A stretch of DNA of 64,000 bases from Ruegeria sp. R13_0 (GCF_017743995.1 NZ_JAGHRB010000009.1:124001-188000); one strand, 5' to 3'. Numbered from the stretch's first letter, positions 53,261-61,818 are shown. Made by a program: numbers and translations. Notes: generated from the letters alone by a model not told the origin.

Positions 53261-54784
53261 ATGTGTGGGATTTTGGGGATCGCAAGCCGGACACATGATG
53301 TGTTTGCGGAAATCTATGACGGGCTGTTGATGCTGCAGCACCGGGGGCAGGACGCCTCGGGGATCGTCACATATAACGGTGAGTTCTTTCGCGAGAAAAA
53401 AGCCAACGGTTTGGTCAAAGACGTGTTCAACGCGACGGATGCCGAAACGCTTCTGGGCAAGGTCGGCATGGGCCATGTGCGCTATCCCACTGCTGGGTCG
53501 CTCAGCGCGTCCGAGGCGCAGCCCTTTTTCGTCAACGCGCCTTACGGGATTTATCTGGTCCACAACGGCAACATCACCAACACTGCTGAGCAGCGCGAAA
53601 AAGTCACCGGTAAATACAGCCGTCACCTGCGCACCACCTCAGATTCCGAGATCCTGCTGAACGTTCTGGCCGACAAAGTGGCCGACGCGATCAAAGTGAA
53701 CGGAAACGCAGAACCCATCCGCAACATCTTTGCCGGCGTGAAGATGACGATGGAGCGTGTGCAAGGCGCTTACTCGGTCATCTGCCTTGTCGCCGGTGTT
53801 GGCATGCTGGCCTTCCGCGACCCGCACGGCATTCGTCCCCTTTCGGTCGCAATTCGTGAGACCGAGGGCGACGGCAATGACTACGCCTTCGCCTCCGAGG
53901 ATGTGGCCTTTGGCATCAACGGCTTTACCAAGATCCGTGACCTGAACCCGGGCGAGGCCATCCTGATCGATCTGGACGGCAACATGCACGAGTTTCAGGC
54001 CGTCGAAGGCAAGCTGACGCCCTGTATCTTCGAATATGTCTACCTCGCCCGTCCGGATTCCCTTCTGGATGGAGTCTCGGTCTACAAAACCCAGATGCGT
54101 ATGGGGCAAACGCTGGCAAAACAGATTCAGGACTCTGGTCTTCAGATCGACCGCATCATTCCCGTCCCCGACAGCGCCCGCCCCGTGGCGCTTGAGGCCG
54201 CCAAGATCACCGGCATTCCCTATCGCGAAGGTCTGGTGAAGAACCGCTATGTCGGTCGGACATTCATCATGCCCGGTCAGGAAGAGCGGCAGAAATCCGT
54301 TCGCCGCAAGCTGAACGCCATTCCACTCGAGTTCAAGGATCACAATGTCCTGCTGATCGACGACTCGATCGTGCGCGGAAATACGATCAAGAAGATCGTT
54401 CAGATGTGTCGTGAGGCCGGCGCCAAGAAAGTTTATATCGCCAGCGCCTCGCCCCCGGTGAAATACCCCAATGTCTATGGCATCGACATGCCCACCAAGC
54501 ACGAGTTGATCGCCAATGGCAAAGAGATCGAAGAGATTCGCGAAGAACTGGGTGCGGATGCTCTGTTCTACCAGAACCTCGATGATCTGATCTGGGCCGC
54601 CAGGGAGGGCAACCCCGAGATCGAGGCGTTCGACTGTTCCTGCTTTGACGGCAACTACATCACCGGCAGTGTCAGCGGTGACTATCTCGACAGTCTCGAA
54701 AACAGCACGCGCGTTAGCAAAAAGCGCGAAGATATGCAGGTTGTCGGTGGGTCGTGGAACGCGGCGAAACTGGCGTCTGGCTAA
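53261..54784 (+). CDS. purF: Amidophosphoribosyltransferase
   Basis: A 507-residue enzyme of the first step of purine synthesis, PRPP plus glutamine to phosphoribosylamine. The Cys nucleophile is residue 2 (MCGILGIASR), so no propeptide is cut beyond Met. The glutaminase half has LQHRGQDASGIV, GHVRYPTAG and FDP-type HNGNI; the PRT half has VLLIDDSIVRGNTIKKI. The tail CSCFDGNYITGSVSGDYL resembles the enteric form. No Fe-S cysteine set is evident. ATG 53261 has AATTGGAG upstream. Confidence 0.96.
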   Translation: MCGILGIASRTHDVFAEIYDGLLMLQHRGQDASGIVTYNGEFFREKKANGLVKDVFNATDAETLLGKVGMGHVRYPTAGSLSASEAQPFFVNAPYGIYLVHNGNITNTAEQREKVTGKYSRHLRTTSDSEILLNVLADKVADAIKVNGNAEPIRNIFAGVKMTMERVQGAYSVICLVAGVGMLAFRDPHGIRPLSVAIRETEGDGNDYAFASEDVAFGINGFTKIRDLNPGEAILIDLDGNMHEFQAVEGKLTPCIFEYVYLARPDSLLDGVSVYKTQMRMGQTLAKQIQDSGLQIDRIIPVPDSARPVALEAAKITGIPYREGLVKNRYVGRTFIMPGQEERQKSVRRKLNAIPLEFKDHNVLLIDDSIVRGNTIKKIVQMCREAGAKKVYIASASPPVKYPNVYGIDMPTKHELIANGKEIEEIREELGADALFYQNLDDLIWAAREGNPEIEAFDCSCFDGNYITGSVSGDYLDSLENSTRVSKKREDMQVVGGSWNAAKLASG

Positions 54785-54814
54785 AGAGACAACGCGAATC
54801 AGAAAACAACGCAG

Positions 54815-54837
54815 GCCGTGGGCATCGCCACGGCTTT
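54815..54837 (+). terminator. Weak hairpin after purF
   Basis: GCCGTGG and CCACGGC pair around GCATCG, then CTTT; the U-run is short, so termination may be partial. It starts 31 bases after the purF stop. Confidence 0.45.
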
Positions 54838-54993
54838 GGCTGGATTTTGCCGATAGGAATGGCCTGATTGCAAAGGCTTCCGGCCCTCTCACCTCGCCGT
54901 GATTTGACGCGAGCGGGGTGATCTTTTGATTTGCTCTGCAGTTTGGTAGGCAGCGATTCACCACCACTCACACAATCCACTCAGATGGGGGGG

Positions 54994-55008
54994 TCGAACC
55001 CGGTTCGA
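54994..55008. promoter_or_regulatory. 15-base palindrome in front of the PilP-like gene
   Basis: TCGAACC, C, GGTTCGA forms a perfect inverted repeat with one central base. A run of seven G residues (54987-54993) lies just before it. It ends 10 bases before the ATG at 55019, so it could be an operator or could hide the ribosome binding site. Confidence 0.35.
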
Positions 55009-55018
55009 GCCGCAGAAA

Positions 55019-55267
55019 ATGCCAAATGCCAATGTCAAAAGCGCGGCCACGCAGAGGGGCGCGTTGAAAAGAAATTCGGTCTCGGTTCTGGGTGTCTTTG
55101 GCCCGAAAGCCGACCTGCGCGCGTTGATGCGCCTGTCTTCGGGGCGTGTGAAAGAGGTCAAGCCAGGCAGCCGCGTGGCCTCGGGCACCGTTGTCGCCAT
55201 TGATGAACACGGGATCATGCTGCGACAAAGCGGCCAGACCCGCCGGATTGGAATTCCGGGAGGCTAG
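55019..55267 (+). CDS. PilP/T2SS-C-like mini-protein
   Basis: An 82-residue protein that is nearly all one small beta domain: SVLGVFGPKADLRALMRLSSGRVKEVKPGSRVASGTVVAIDEHGIMLRQSGQTRRIGIPGG. This spacing (GV.G....RAL.RL..GRV..V..G......V.AI) is typical of the C-terminal domains of PilP and type II secretion C proteins. In other proteins it is the end of a longer chain; here it stands alone after purF. No signal peptide. The start is weakly supported, since GCAGAAA is the only upstream purine tract. Confidence 0.6.
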   Translation: MPNANVKSAATQRGALKRNSVSVLGVFGPKADLRALMRLSSGRVKEVKPGSRVASGTVVAIDEHGIMLRQSGQTRRIGIPGG

Positions 55268-55309
55268 CGCCCTCTTGACGACCTGCGCGTGGGCGTTCAA
55301 ACCGCTGCC

Positions 55310-55966
55310 ATGACCGATCAGACCAATATTGCCACCAAAATTGCCCTCGTCACCGGGGCCTCTCGCGGGTTGGGCGCAGCCCTGGCCGAGGCACTGGCCC
55401 CCGAGTATCACATCGTCGCCGTCGCCCGCACCACTGGCGGGCTGGAAGAACTGGACGACCGGATCAAGGCCAAGGGCGGTTCGGCCACCCTTGCGCCCAT
55501 GGACATCACCGATCCCAACGCGATGGCCACCCTATGCCGGGGCATTCACGACCGCTGGGGCAAAGTGGATTTGTGGCTGCATACGGCCATCCACACCTCG
55601 GCCCTCACACCGGCGCATTTCGTTGATCCCAAAGAGTGGACAAAGGCGATGAACACCAACGCCAATGCCACCTCGGTTCTGATCCCTTACGTGACACCTT
55701 TGCTGGGTGAGGCCGGGCATGCCGTGTTCTTTGATGACCCCAAGGCGGGCGAGAAGTTCTATGGTATCTACGGCGCCACCAAGGCCGCCCAGATGGCTCT
55801 GGCGCGCAGTTGGCAGGTTGAGACGGAACGGACTGGGCCCAAGGTGTCGATTGTGGAGCCTGCCCCAATGCCGACAGCCGTACGCGCGCGGTTTCATCCC
55901 GGTGAGGATCGCGATGTGCTGACCAGCACAGCCGATGAAGCGGCTCGGATTCTGGCGTTGTTGTAG
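55310..55966 (+). CDS. Short-chain dehydrogenase/reductase family protein
   Basis: A 218-residue SDR. The cofactor motif TGASRGLGAALAEAL is intact and YGIYGATKAAQMAL gives Tyr-x-x-x-Lys. The usual NNAG is replaced by HTAIHTSA, and the catalytic Ser region reads HAVFFDDPK without a clear Ser, so catalysis is doubtful. Start 55310 (ATG) is preferred over GTG 55289. It ends before a repeat copy. In this genome it follows the PilP-like gene by 42 bases. Substrate unknown. Confidence 0.75.
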   Translation: MTDQTNIATKIALVTGASRGLGAALAEALAPEYHIVAVARTTGGLEELDDRIKAKGGSATLAPMDITDPNAMATLCRGIHDRWGKVDLWLHTAIHTSALTPAHFVDPKEWTKAMNTNANATSVLIPYVTPLLGEAGHAVFFDDPKAGEKFYGIYGATKAAQMALARSWQVETERTGPKVSIVEPAPMPTAVRARFHPGEDRDVLTSTADEAARILALL

Positions 55967-55969
55967 GGA

Positions 55970-56019
55970 ATGGCCCGTTGGGCCATGCCTCCGGCGGGGA
56001 TATTTTTAGCCAGATGAAG
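55970..56019 (+). repeat. Dispersed terminator-like repeat, left copy of an inverted pair
   Basis: Starts with the hairpin ATGGCCC/GGGCCAT (55970-55986, loop GTT). It continues with GCCTCCGGCGGGG, then ATATTTTT, then AGCCAGATGAAG. It begins 3 bases after the SDR stop, orientation suiting termination of that gene. It is nearly identical to the reverse complement of 59864-59915. Confidence 0.75.
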
Positions 56020-56025
56020 CTGGGA

Positions 56026-56868
56026 TCACGCGATATGGACGCCGGTGCGCCCGGCGAGATCGACGAAGAATTGCCACGCAACGCGGCCCGAGCGCGACCC
56101 GCGCGTCGCCTGCCATTCGATGGCTTCCGCGCGCAGGGTGTCCGGGTCGACCGACACATTGTAGGCAGCGCAGTAACGCTCGATCATGGCCAGGTATTCG
56201 TCCTGATCACAGGGGTGGAAGCCCAGCCACAGCCCGAACCGGTCGGACAGTGAGACCTTTTCTTCGACCGCTTCAGACGGGTTGATAGCGCTGGAGCGTT
56301 CGTTCTCGATCATGTCCCGTGGCATCAGGTGGCGGCGGTTCGAGGTGGCATAGAAAACGACGTTTTCGGGGCGACCTTCGATGCCGCCATCCAGCACAGC
56401 CTTGAGCGATTTGTAGTGTTGGTCATCGTGGCTAAACGACAGGTCATCGCAGAACAGGATGAACCGGTGCGGCGCTGCGCGCAGGTGGTTCAACAGGCGC
56501 GCGACCGAGCTCATGTCTTCGCGTTGAAGCTCGACCAGTTTCAGGTCGGGATACTCGGTCTGCAGCGTGCCGTGGACGGCCTTGACGAGGCTGGATTTCC
56601 CCATCCCCCGTGCGCCCCAGAGCAGCGCGTTGTTGGCCTTGTACCCCGCCGCAAAGCGCTTTGTGTTGTCCAGCAGCGTATCCCGCGAACGGTTAATACC
56701 CACTAACAGATCCAGGTCCACGCGGTTGACCTGAGGGACAGGCTCAAGCCGGTCAGGCTCAACCTGCCAGACGAAAGCGGGCTCGGCATTGAAGTCCGGA
56801 GCGGCCAGTGGGGCTGGAGCCATCCGCTCTAGCGCGTCGGCGATACGGTTCAGGGCTTGGGTGTCCAT
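56026..56868 (-). CDS. DUF815-family AAA ATPase
   Basis: A 280-residue P-loop ATPase. Walker A LLWGARGMGKSSLVKA (about residues 85-100), Walker B FILFCDDLSF, sensor-like VVFYATSNRRHLMPRDM, and the late CAAYNVSVDPDTLRAEAIEWQATRGSRSGRVA with the C-terminal helical lid. No membrane segments. Homologues are conserved in proteobacteria without a known role. Start 56868 has CGGAGG upstream. It lies downstream of tatC on the same strand after a terminator and the palindromic element. Confidence 0.85.
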   Translation of the reverse strand: MDTQALNRIADALERMAPAPLAAPDFNAEPAFVWQVEPDRLEPVPQVNRVDLDLLVGINRSRDTLLDNTKRFAAGYKANNALLWGARGMGKSSLVKAVHGTLQTEYPDLKLVELQREDMSSVARLLNHLRAAPHRFILFCDDLSFSHDDQHYKSLKAVLDGGIEGRPENVVFYATSNRRHLMPRDMIENERSSAINPSEAVEEKVSLSDRFGLWLGFHPCDQDEYLAMIERYCAAYNVSVDPDTLRAEAIEWQATRGSRSGRVAWQFFVDLAGRTGVHIA

Positions 56869-56886
56869 GGCGGCCTCCGGGGTCGT

Positions 56887-56990
56887 ATAGCGTTTCGGGT
56901 TAAACTTGTGACATGAATACCCTGCCACGCTTTCAGCGTTCTCGGGACATTCGTGTCACTTGGCGATTCAGGTAAAACCCGAAACGCTTT
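56887..56990. repeat. Nested palindrome with 13-bp terminal inverted repeats
   Basis: Outer arms are AGCGTTTCGGGTT (56889-56901) and its exact complement AACCCGAAACGCT (56976-56988). Inner arms GTGACATGAA and TTCGTGTCAC match at 9 of 10. At the centre ACGCT and AGCGT pair around TTC. The whole 100 bases could form a cruciform or, in the ATPase leader RNA, a long hairpin. It could be a MITE-like intergenic element with TA-rich ends. Confidence 0.6.
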
Positions 56991-57042
56991 AATCCAACGG
57001 TGTCAAACCACGTTCAGCCTTTGGCAACAAGGGGTTCCAAGG

Positions 57043-57070
57043 AAAAAGGCGCGCCTGTCATGGCGCGCCT
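57043..57070 (-). terminator. Terminator of the tatABC operon
   Basis: On the minus strand AGGCGCGCC and GGCGCGCCT pair around ATGACA and are followed by five T residues, 21 bases after the tatC stop. Strong. Confidence 0.9.
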
Positions 57071-57090
57071 GTCTTGAAAACAGCAAGAGA

Positions 57091-57966
57091 TTACTTCCCG
57101 TCTTCTTCCTGCATCAGGTCCACATCCGCTTCGGCCTCATCATCATAGTAGCCATCCGCGCGGAGTTGTTCTTCACGCTTCTTCTCGACCCGGGCGACGA
57201 GGAAGATCGACACCTCATAAAGGCCGTAGACCACCACGAACAAAATGATCTGTGTGATCACGTCGGGAGGGGTCACGAGCGCGGCAAGCACCAGAATGGC
57301 AACCACCGCGTATTTGCGGACACCGCCAAGCCCCTCAGCCGTGACCAGCCCTGCCTTGCCCATCAGCGTCAGCAACACGGGCAGTTGGAAACACAACCCG
57401 AAGGCCACGATGAACTTGATTGTCAGGTTCAGGTATTCCTGCGCGGAGCCTTGGAACACCACGCTCAGCGGTGCAGAGGTGGCGCCATCCACGACGGCCT
57501 CACCTTCAGCGCCGAACTGCTGGAACCCGAGGAAAAAGTCATAGGCCAACGGCGTTACGACGTAGAAGGCAAAGCTTGCCCCCAACAGGAACATGAAGGG
57601 CGAGGCCAACATAAACGGCAGGAACGCGTTCTTTTCAGACCTATAAAGCCCCGGAGCAACAAAGCGCCACATCTGCATCCCGATATAGGGGAACGCCAGA
57701 ATGAAGCCCCCAAGTAGCGACACCTTGATCGCAACAAAGAAGCCTTCCTGTGGCGAGATGAAGATCAGCCCGCAATCCTGCCCACGCTCATTCAACACCT
57801 CACACAAAGGATGCGTCAGGAAGTTGAAAAGAGGCGTCGCAACCGTGAAACAGATGATCATACCGATCAGAAACGCCACGACGCAGTGAATGAGCCGTGT
57901 GCGCAATTCGGCCAGATGCTCGATCAGCGGCGCCGAGCTGTCTTCGATTTCGTCGGTCTTGCTCAT
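57091..57966 (-). CDS. tatC: Twin-arginine translocase subunit TatC
   Basis: A 291-residue protein, six membrane helices, which recognises twin-arginine signal peptides. Motifs: [16 protein letters not shown] at the N-terminus, [16 protein letters not shown] with the conserved Glu-Gly, [17 protein letters not shown], and [24 protein letters not shown] longer acidic C-terminal tail ([16 protein letters not shown]) is seen. Its start overlaps tatB by 4 bases. It exports folded cofactor-bearing proteins. Confidence 0.97.
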   Translation of the reverse strand: MSKTDEIEDSSAPLIEHLAELRTRLIHCVVAFLIGMIICFTVATPLFNFLTHPLCEVLNERGQDCGLIFISPQEGFFVAIKVSLLGGFILAFPYIGMQMWRFVAPGLYRSEKNAFLPFMLASPFMFLLGASFAFYVVTPLAYDFFLGFQQFGAEGEAVVDGATSAPLSVVFQGSAQEYLNLTIKFIVAFGLCFQLPVLLTLMGKAGLVTAEGLGGVRKYAVVAILVLAALVTPPDVITQIILFVVVYGLYEVSIFLVARVEKKREEQLRADGYYDDEAEADVDLMQEEDGK

Positions 57967-58421
57967 GTCTTGTTCTCAGTGTTCAGCGCTGCTTCGGCCT
58001 CTTCGGCCTTGGCCAGCGCATCAGCGGCTTCTTTGGCCTTGCGCTCGGCAGTGGCGCGGGCGGAGGTGGCTTGAATCTTCTTGGCCTGTTCAGCACGTTC
58101 AGCCGCCAGCTTGCCCGTTTCGCTTTCAGGATCGAACTTGGTCGGGTCGATGCTACTGCTCAGATCCTGAGCGGCCTTTTTCACACCGTCCATCGCGCTG
58201 TTCACGGGATTCGTGGTCGCGTTCAGGCCTTTCTTGATCTCGTTCACACCCGCCTGATCGGCAGCCTCGTTCATAGCGCTGGTGAATTCGCGCGCCATCC
58301 CACGGGCCTTGCCGACAAACCGCCCGACATTGCGAAACAGCACGGGCAGGTCTTTTGGCCCCACCACAATCAGGGCAACGATGCCGATAACCAGAAGCTC
58401 GGTCCAGCCCAGATCAAACAT
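57963..58421 (-). CDS. tatB: Twin-arginine translocase subunit TatB
   Basis: A 152-residue protein with one N-terminal membrane helix ([21 protein letters not shown]), the hinge [20 protein letters not shown] with conserved Gly and Pro, an amphipathic helix and a long Ala/Lys/Glu-rich tail. It forms the receptor complex with TatC. It follows tatA by 6 bases and overlaps tatC by 4. Confidence 0.95.
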   Translation of the reverse strand: MFDLGWTELLVIGIVALIVVGPKDLPVLFRNVGRFVGKARGMAREFTSAMNEAADQAGVNEIKKGLNATTNPVNSAMDGVKKAAQDLSSSIDPTKFDPESETGKLAAERAEQAKKIQATSARATAERKAKEAADALAKAEEAEAALNTENKT

Positions 58422-58427
58422 CCGGGT

Positions 58428-58643
58428 TTAGACCTTGTCTTTCTCGGTTTCGGGCGTGACGTCCTTGGCCACCTCGGCTGCATCCTGCTCCAGCTCGTCC
58501 GCGCCTTCCTTGACGCCTTTCTTGAACGACGTGATGCCCTTGCCAACCTCACCCATCAGCGAACTGATTTTTCCGCGGCCAAACAGCACCAGCACCACAA
58601 CAGCGATCAGCAGCAGGCCGGGAAGTCCGATATTGTTGAGCAT
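58428..58643 (-). CDS. tatA: Twin-arginine translocase subunit TatA
   Basis: A 71-residue protein with a membrane helix (residues 5-20, [16 protein letters not shown]), [23 protein letters not shown] (the FGxxK and GxxxxxFKKG pattern), and an acidic tail. It builds the pore. Start 58643 has GGAGAATAA upstream. It is the first gene of tatABC; scpB, often upstream in Rhodobacterales, is not here. Confidence 0.96.
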   Translation of the reverse strand: MLNNIGLPGLLLIAVVVLVLFGRGKISSLMGEVGKGITSFKKGVKEGADELEQDAAEVAKDVTPETEKDKV

Positions 58644-58861
58644 GTTTATTCTCCTTCACAAAGGCGCACTGCGCCTGAACCCTTTTCTGACCCCGTGTTT
58701 ACGCGGCAAGCCGCGTTCTCAAAAGGTGATCGAGCCAATTCTGGCGGCAAATTTGATGTGATCTTGCGGATTCATGGCCCTCGCTTTTCTCAACTGACAG
58801 GTTTATGTCAGTTGTAACGGGCTAGGACAGCGGTATCGCAACCTGGTCAACGGAGAAACAC

Positions 58862-59164
58862 ATGACCCATGTCGCCGAAATCGTCACCTTCACCCTGGCC
58901 GAGGGCACCTCACCCGAGGCCTTCGTCAAACTCAGCCAATCGACCGAGAGCTTCGTGCGCGCAGCACCCGGCTTTGCCCACCGCCACCTCAGCCATGGGG
59001 AAGACGGCCGCTGGACGGACTATGTCGTTTGGCAAGATATGAACGCTGCTCAGACGGCGGCTGCAGAATTCCCGCAACAGGAGTTTGCACCGGCCCTGAT
59101 GGCGGCCATCAACCCCGAAAGCCTGCAGATGCGGCATGAGGCAGTGTTATGGAACATGACCTGA
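58862..59164 (+). CDS. Antibiotic biosynthesis monooxygenase-like dimeric alpha-beta barrel protein
   Basis: A 100-residue protein with the ferredoxin-like pattern of ABM/stress-responsive barrel proteins: HVAEIVTFTLAEGTSPEAFVKLSQSTESFVRAAPGFAHRHLS then TDYVVWQDMNAAQTAA and a C-terminal strand. Start 58862 has GGAG upstream. It is 21 bases before the WYL regulator and likely in one operon with it. The function is unknown; catalysis is not certain. Confidence 0.75.
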   Translation: MTHVAEIVTFTLAEGTSPEAFVKLSQSTESFVRAAPGFAHRHLSHGEDGRWTDYVVWQDMNAAQTAAAEFPQQEFAPALMAAINPESLQMRHEAVLWNMT

Positions 59165-59185
59165 CACAGGTCAGAACGGCGTATC

Positions 59186-59857
59186 ATGCGCCGGACTGAT
59201 CGCCTGTTCGACATCATTCAAATCCTGCGCGACGGTAAACTACACCGCGCGCAGGACATCGCGGACCGGCTCGAGGTTTCGGTCCGCACGATCTATCGCG
59301 ACATGGACACTCTGGTCGCCTCGGGCGTTCCCGTCGAAGGCGAACGCGGCGTGGGTTACATGGTGCGCGAGCAGATCACTCTTCCCCCACTCAACCTAAC
59401 CACGGCCGAGCTTGAGGCGCTGAACCTCGGGATGGCCATCGTAGCCGAAGCAGCTGACCCAGACCTGAAAGCCGCAGCCGAGTCTCTGGCGGAAAAGATC
59501 GACGCCGTCCTGCCCACGCAGGTCGTGGCCGAGGCCGATACTTGGAAATTTGCGGTCTACCCCTTCGCCGACGCCGCGCGCGGATTGGCACATATGGCCC
59601 CACTCCGCGCCGCCATCAAAACCCGTCAGAAGCTGCACCTGTCCTACCGCCGCATCGACGGCACCTTGACCGAACGCACCATCCGCCCCCTCCATATGGA
59701 GTATTGGGGCCGCGTCTGGACCCTCACCGCATGGTGCGAGCTGCGCAACGGCTTTCGCGTTTTTCGCATCGACCTGATCGAAACCGTCACACCCCTGCCC
59801 GAACTTTTCACAGACGAGCCGGGAAAACGCCTGAGCGACTTCGATCCAAACGAGTGA
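59186..59857 (+). CDS. WYL-domain transcriptional regulator (YafY type)
   Basis: A 223-residue regulator. Residues 1-58 form a DeoR-like helix-turn-helix (RLFDIIQILRDGKLHRAQDIADRLEVSVRTIYRDMDTLVASG); GVGYMVRE follows. Residues about 140-210 hold the WYL domain (LHLSYRRIDGT, IRPLHMEYWGRVWTLTAWCELRNGFRVFRIDLI). The actual motif is W-x-L rather than WYL. It may sense a ligand or nucleic acid and control the upstream ABM-like gene. Ends 6 bases before a repeat copy. Confidence 0.9.
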   Translation: MRRTDRLFDIIQILRDGKLHRAQDIADRLEVSVRTIYRDMDTLVASGVPVEGERGVGYMVREQITLPPLNLTTAELEALNLGMAIVAEAADPDLKAAAESLAEKIDAVLPTQVVAEADTWKFAVYPFADAARGLAHMAPLRAAIKTRQKLHLSYRRIDGTLTERTIRPLHMEYWGRVWTLTAWCELRNGFRVFRIDLIETVTPLPELFTDEPGKRLSDFDPNE

Positions 59858-59863
59858 TCCGCC

Positions 59864-59915
59864 CTTCATCTGGCCAAAAATATCCCCGCCGGAGGCATGG
59901 CCCGGAACGGGCCAT
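59864..59915 (-). repeat. Dispersed terminator-like repeat, right copy of an inverted pair
   Basis: Reads on the minus strand, just after the nlpD stop, as hairpin ATGGCCC/GGGCCAT (loop GTTCC), GCCTCCGGCGGGG, ATATTTTT, GGCCAGATGAAG. It differs from the copy at 55970-56019 by a two-base loop insertion and one substitution. It would terminate nlpD and, by its reverse, lies after the WYL gene. Confidence 0.75.
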
Positions 59916-59920
59916 TCTGA

Positions 59921-61102
59921 TCACCTCAGATAAGGCTCAGGATCAACCGACTCGAACCCTTTGCGGACTTCGAAATGCACATAAGCATTGTCGCCGCCGC
60001 GAAGTTCCGCCAGTTTCTGCCCCCGCCGCACGCGATCACCTTTCTTGACGGTGATATCCTCGACATTGGCATAAACTGTCAGCAAGTCATTGTTATGCTT
60101 CACAACGATGATCGGAACCTGATCGGCATCTGCGGTAATCGCGGCCACGGTGCCTGCCTCGGCTGCGGTGACCGACGTGCCCGGCGCGGCCGCGATGTCG
60201 ATGCCTTCGTTCTTACCCTTGTCATAGGTCCGGATAATGTTGCCCGCGACCGGCAAGGACAGCGCGGAAGAGCTAGAACTTCTGGTGGGCGCTTCGGCTG
60301 TGACATCCGGGGCTTCGGGCGCCTCGGCCAAAGGCGCGACCTGCTCATCCGGGAGGGGCTGGGTCGCACTCGGCGGTGTCGGTGTCGGAGATCCCTGCCC
60401 CGGCTGCGTCACCTCTGTCGCAGCGACCGGAGCCGCAGCCGCCGCCTGACGCGGCGCGGCCTGGTTCTTCACCGGGATTAACAGATACTGCCCCTCACGA
60501 ATGGCGAAATCCGGGCCCAACCCGTTCCATTCGCCCAAAGCCTCAACCGGAACCTGATAGAGACGCGAGATGGTAAAGGCCGTCTCGCCCCGCTTCACCT
60601 TGTGGCGCAGCGGCTCTGGACCAGAGGCGACCGGTGCAGGCGTTGGCGCCGGTTCGACCGGCTTCAGCACCGTCGTCTGCACCCCGCCCGTATCCGGGGC
60701 CTGATCAATCGCGTTTCCAGCGATTGAGGCAATATCCACACCGCTTGATGCCCCTACGGATCGCGGCAGGGCCAGAACCTCACCCTCGCGCAGCGTGTCG
60801 GTTGTCTGCAAGCCGTTGAACCGCGACAGCTCACCTTCCGGCAGGCCGACCCGAGCCGCCACATCGCGCACTGTATCGCCCCGGCGCGCCACGGCTACCT
60901 GATAATTCGGATAAGTGATCACCCCGCGCGCATCGGGTGCGGGGCGGCTGGTGGTTGCGGATTGCGCCGCATCCGTGGTGGAAAACCCGCCGAGTTGTCC
61001 GCGCAGGTCGTAGTCCAACGGCCCTTCGCACCCGGCCAGAATGGCCAGAGCGGCAACTCCGGTCGCACAACGGCGCATCGTTGATTTGGTAACTGCTCTC
61101 AT
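59921..61102 (-). CDS. nlpD: NlpD-like LysM / degenerate LytM lipoprotein
   Basis: A 393-residue envelope protein. It has a signal peptide and lipobox LAGC (about residues 22-25), two LysM domains (about 65-110, NYQVAVARRGDTVRDVAARVGLP; about 165-210, HKVKRGETAFTISRLYQVP), a Pro/Ala/Gln linker, and a C-terminal M23/LytM domain (about 280-390). The zinc site is incomplete: the first His is missing (NEGIDIAA), the second reads YANVED, and only YVHFEVR keeps its His. It is probably a non-catalytic amidase activator, as NlpD is. Start 61102 has GAGGAC. Confidence 0.9.
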   Translation of the reverse strand: MRAVTKSTMRRCATGVAALAILAGCEGPLDYDLRGQLGGFSTTDAAQSATTSRPAPDARGVITYPNYQVAVARRGDTVRDVAARVGLPEGELSRFNGLQTTDTLREGEVLALPRSVGASSGVDIASIAGNAIDQAPDTGGVQTTVLKPVEPAPTPAPVASGPEPLRHKVKRGETAFTISRLYQVPVEALGEWNGLGPDFAIREGQYLLIPVKNQAAPRQAAAAAPVAATEVTQPGQGSPTPTPPSATQPLPDEQVAPLAEAPEAPDVTAEAPTRSSSSSALSLPVAGNIIRTYDKGKNEGIDIAAAPGTSVTAAEAGTVAAITADADQVPIIVVKHNNDLLTVYANVEDITVKKGDRVRRGQKLAELRGGDNAYVHFEVRKGFESVDPEPYLR

Positions 61103-61167
61103 GACTTTTGTCCTCAACACCTGCCCCTGTTATCCGGGGTTCCGGCGATCCATTCCAAAAAAACCTG

Positions 61168-61818
61168 TTACGTCTCGTCCTTGCCAAGCCCTTCGAGCAG
61201 CGGCACGAACCGAACCGACGTCAATTCATCATAGTCCAATCCGGTCTCGGTGCGCGTCACCTTGATCAACTGCTGCACCGCATCCGACTGCCCGACGGGT
61301 AGCACCATGATACCCCCGATTTTCAGCTGCGCCAAGAGCGGGCCCGGCGGGTCCTCGGCTGCTGCGGTCACGATGATCCGATCAAAGGGGGCCTGCTCCG
61401 GCAAACCGAACGAACCATCCGACAGCATCGACGTGACATTGGTCAGCCCCAGTTCGGCAAACAGCTTGCCGGTCTCGCTGACAAGCCGCCTATGCCGTTC
61501 AACCGTGTAAACGCGCCGCGCCAGTTTCGCCAAAATCGCCGCCTGATACCCCGACCCGGTCCCGATCTCGAGAACAGTGTCTCGCGGACGCACATCCAGC
61601 GCCTGTGTCATTAACCCCACCACCGAGGGCTGGCTGATCGTCTGACCACAGGCGATGGGCAGCGGCATATCCTCATAGGCGCGGTCGGCGAACAGACCGG
61701 TGACGAAGCGCCCCCGGTCGACCGCCTCCATCGCGGCGAGGACACGCGCATCGGTCACGCCTCGCTTTCGCAAGGCGAACAGGAACTGCATGACGGTTTC
61801 TGGGTCCAGTCCACTCAT
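61168..61818 (-). CDS. pcm: Protein-L-isoaspartate O-methyltransferase
   Basis: A 216-residue SAM-dependent methyltransferase that repairs isoaspartyl residues. It shows [23 protein letters not shown], motif [19 protein letters not shown], and [27 protein letters not shown]. The start overlaps the surE stop by 4 bases, the standard surE-pcm pair of stress survival, with nlpD 66 bases downstream on the same strand. Confidence 0.96.
   Translation of the reverse strand: MSGLDPETVMQFLFALRKRGVTDARVLAAMEAVDRGRFVTGLFADRAYEDMPLPIACGQTISQPSVVGLMTQALDVRPRDTVLEIGTGSGYQAAILAKLARRVYTVERHRRLVSETGKLFAELGLTNVTSMLSDGSFGLPEQAPFDRIIVTAAAEDPPGPLLAQLKIGGIMVLPVGQSDAVQQLIKVTRTETGLDYDELTSVRFVPLLEGLGKDET

Noticed and set aside
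54987-55012. tRNA-like sequence with a GGTTCGA element
   Set aside because: Only a T-arm-like palindrome is present. No acceptor stem, anticodon arm or CCA-type end can be formed on either strand.
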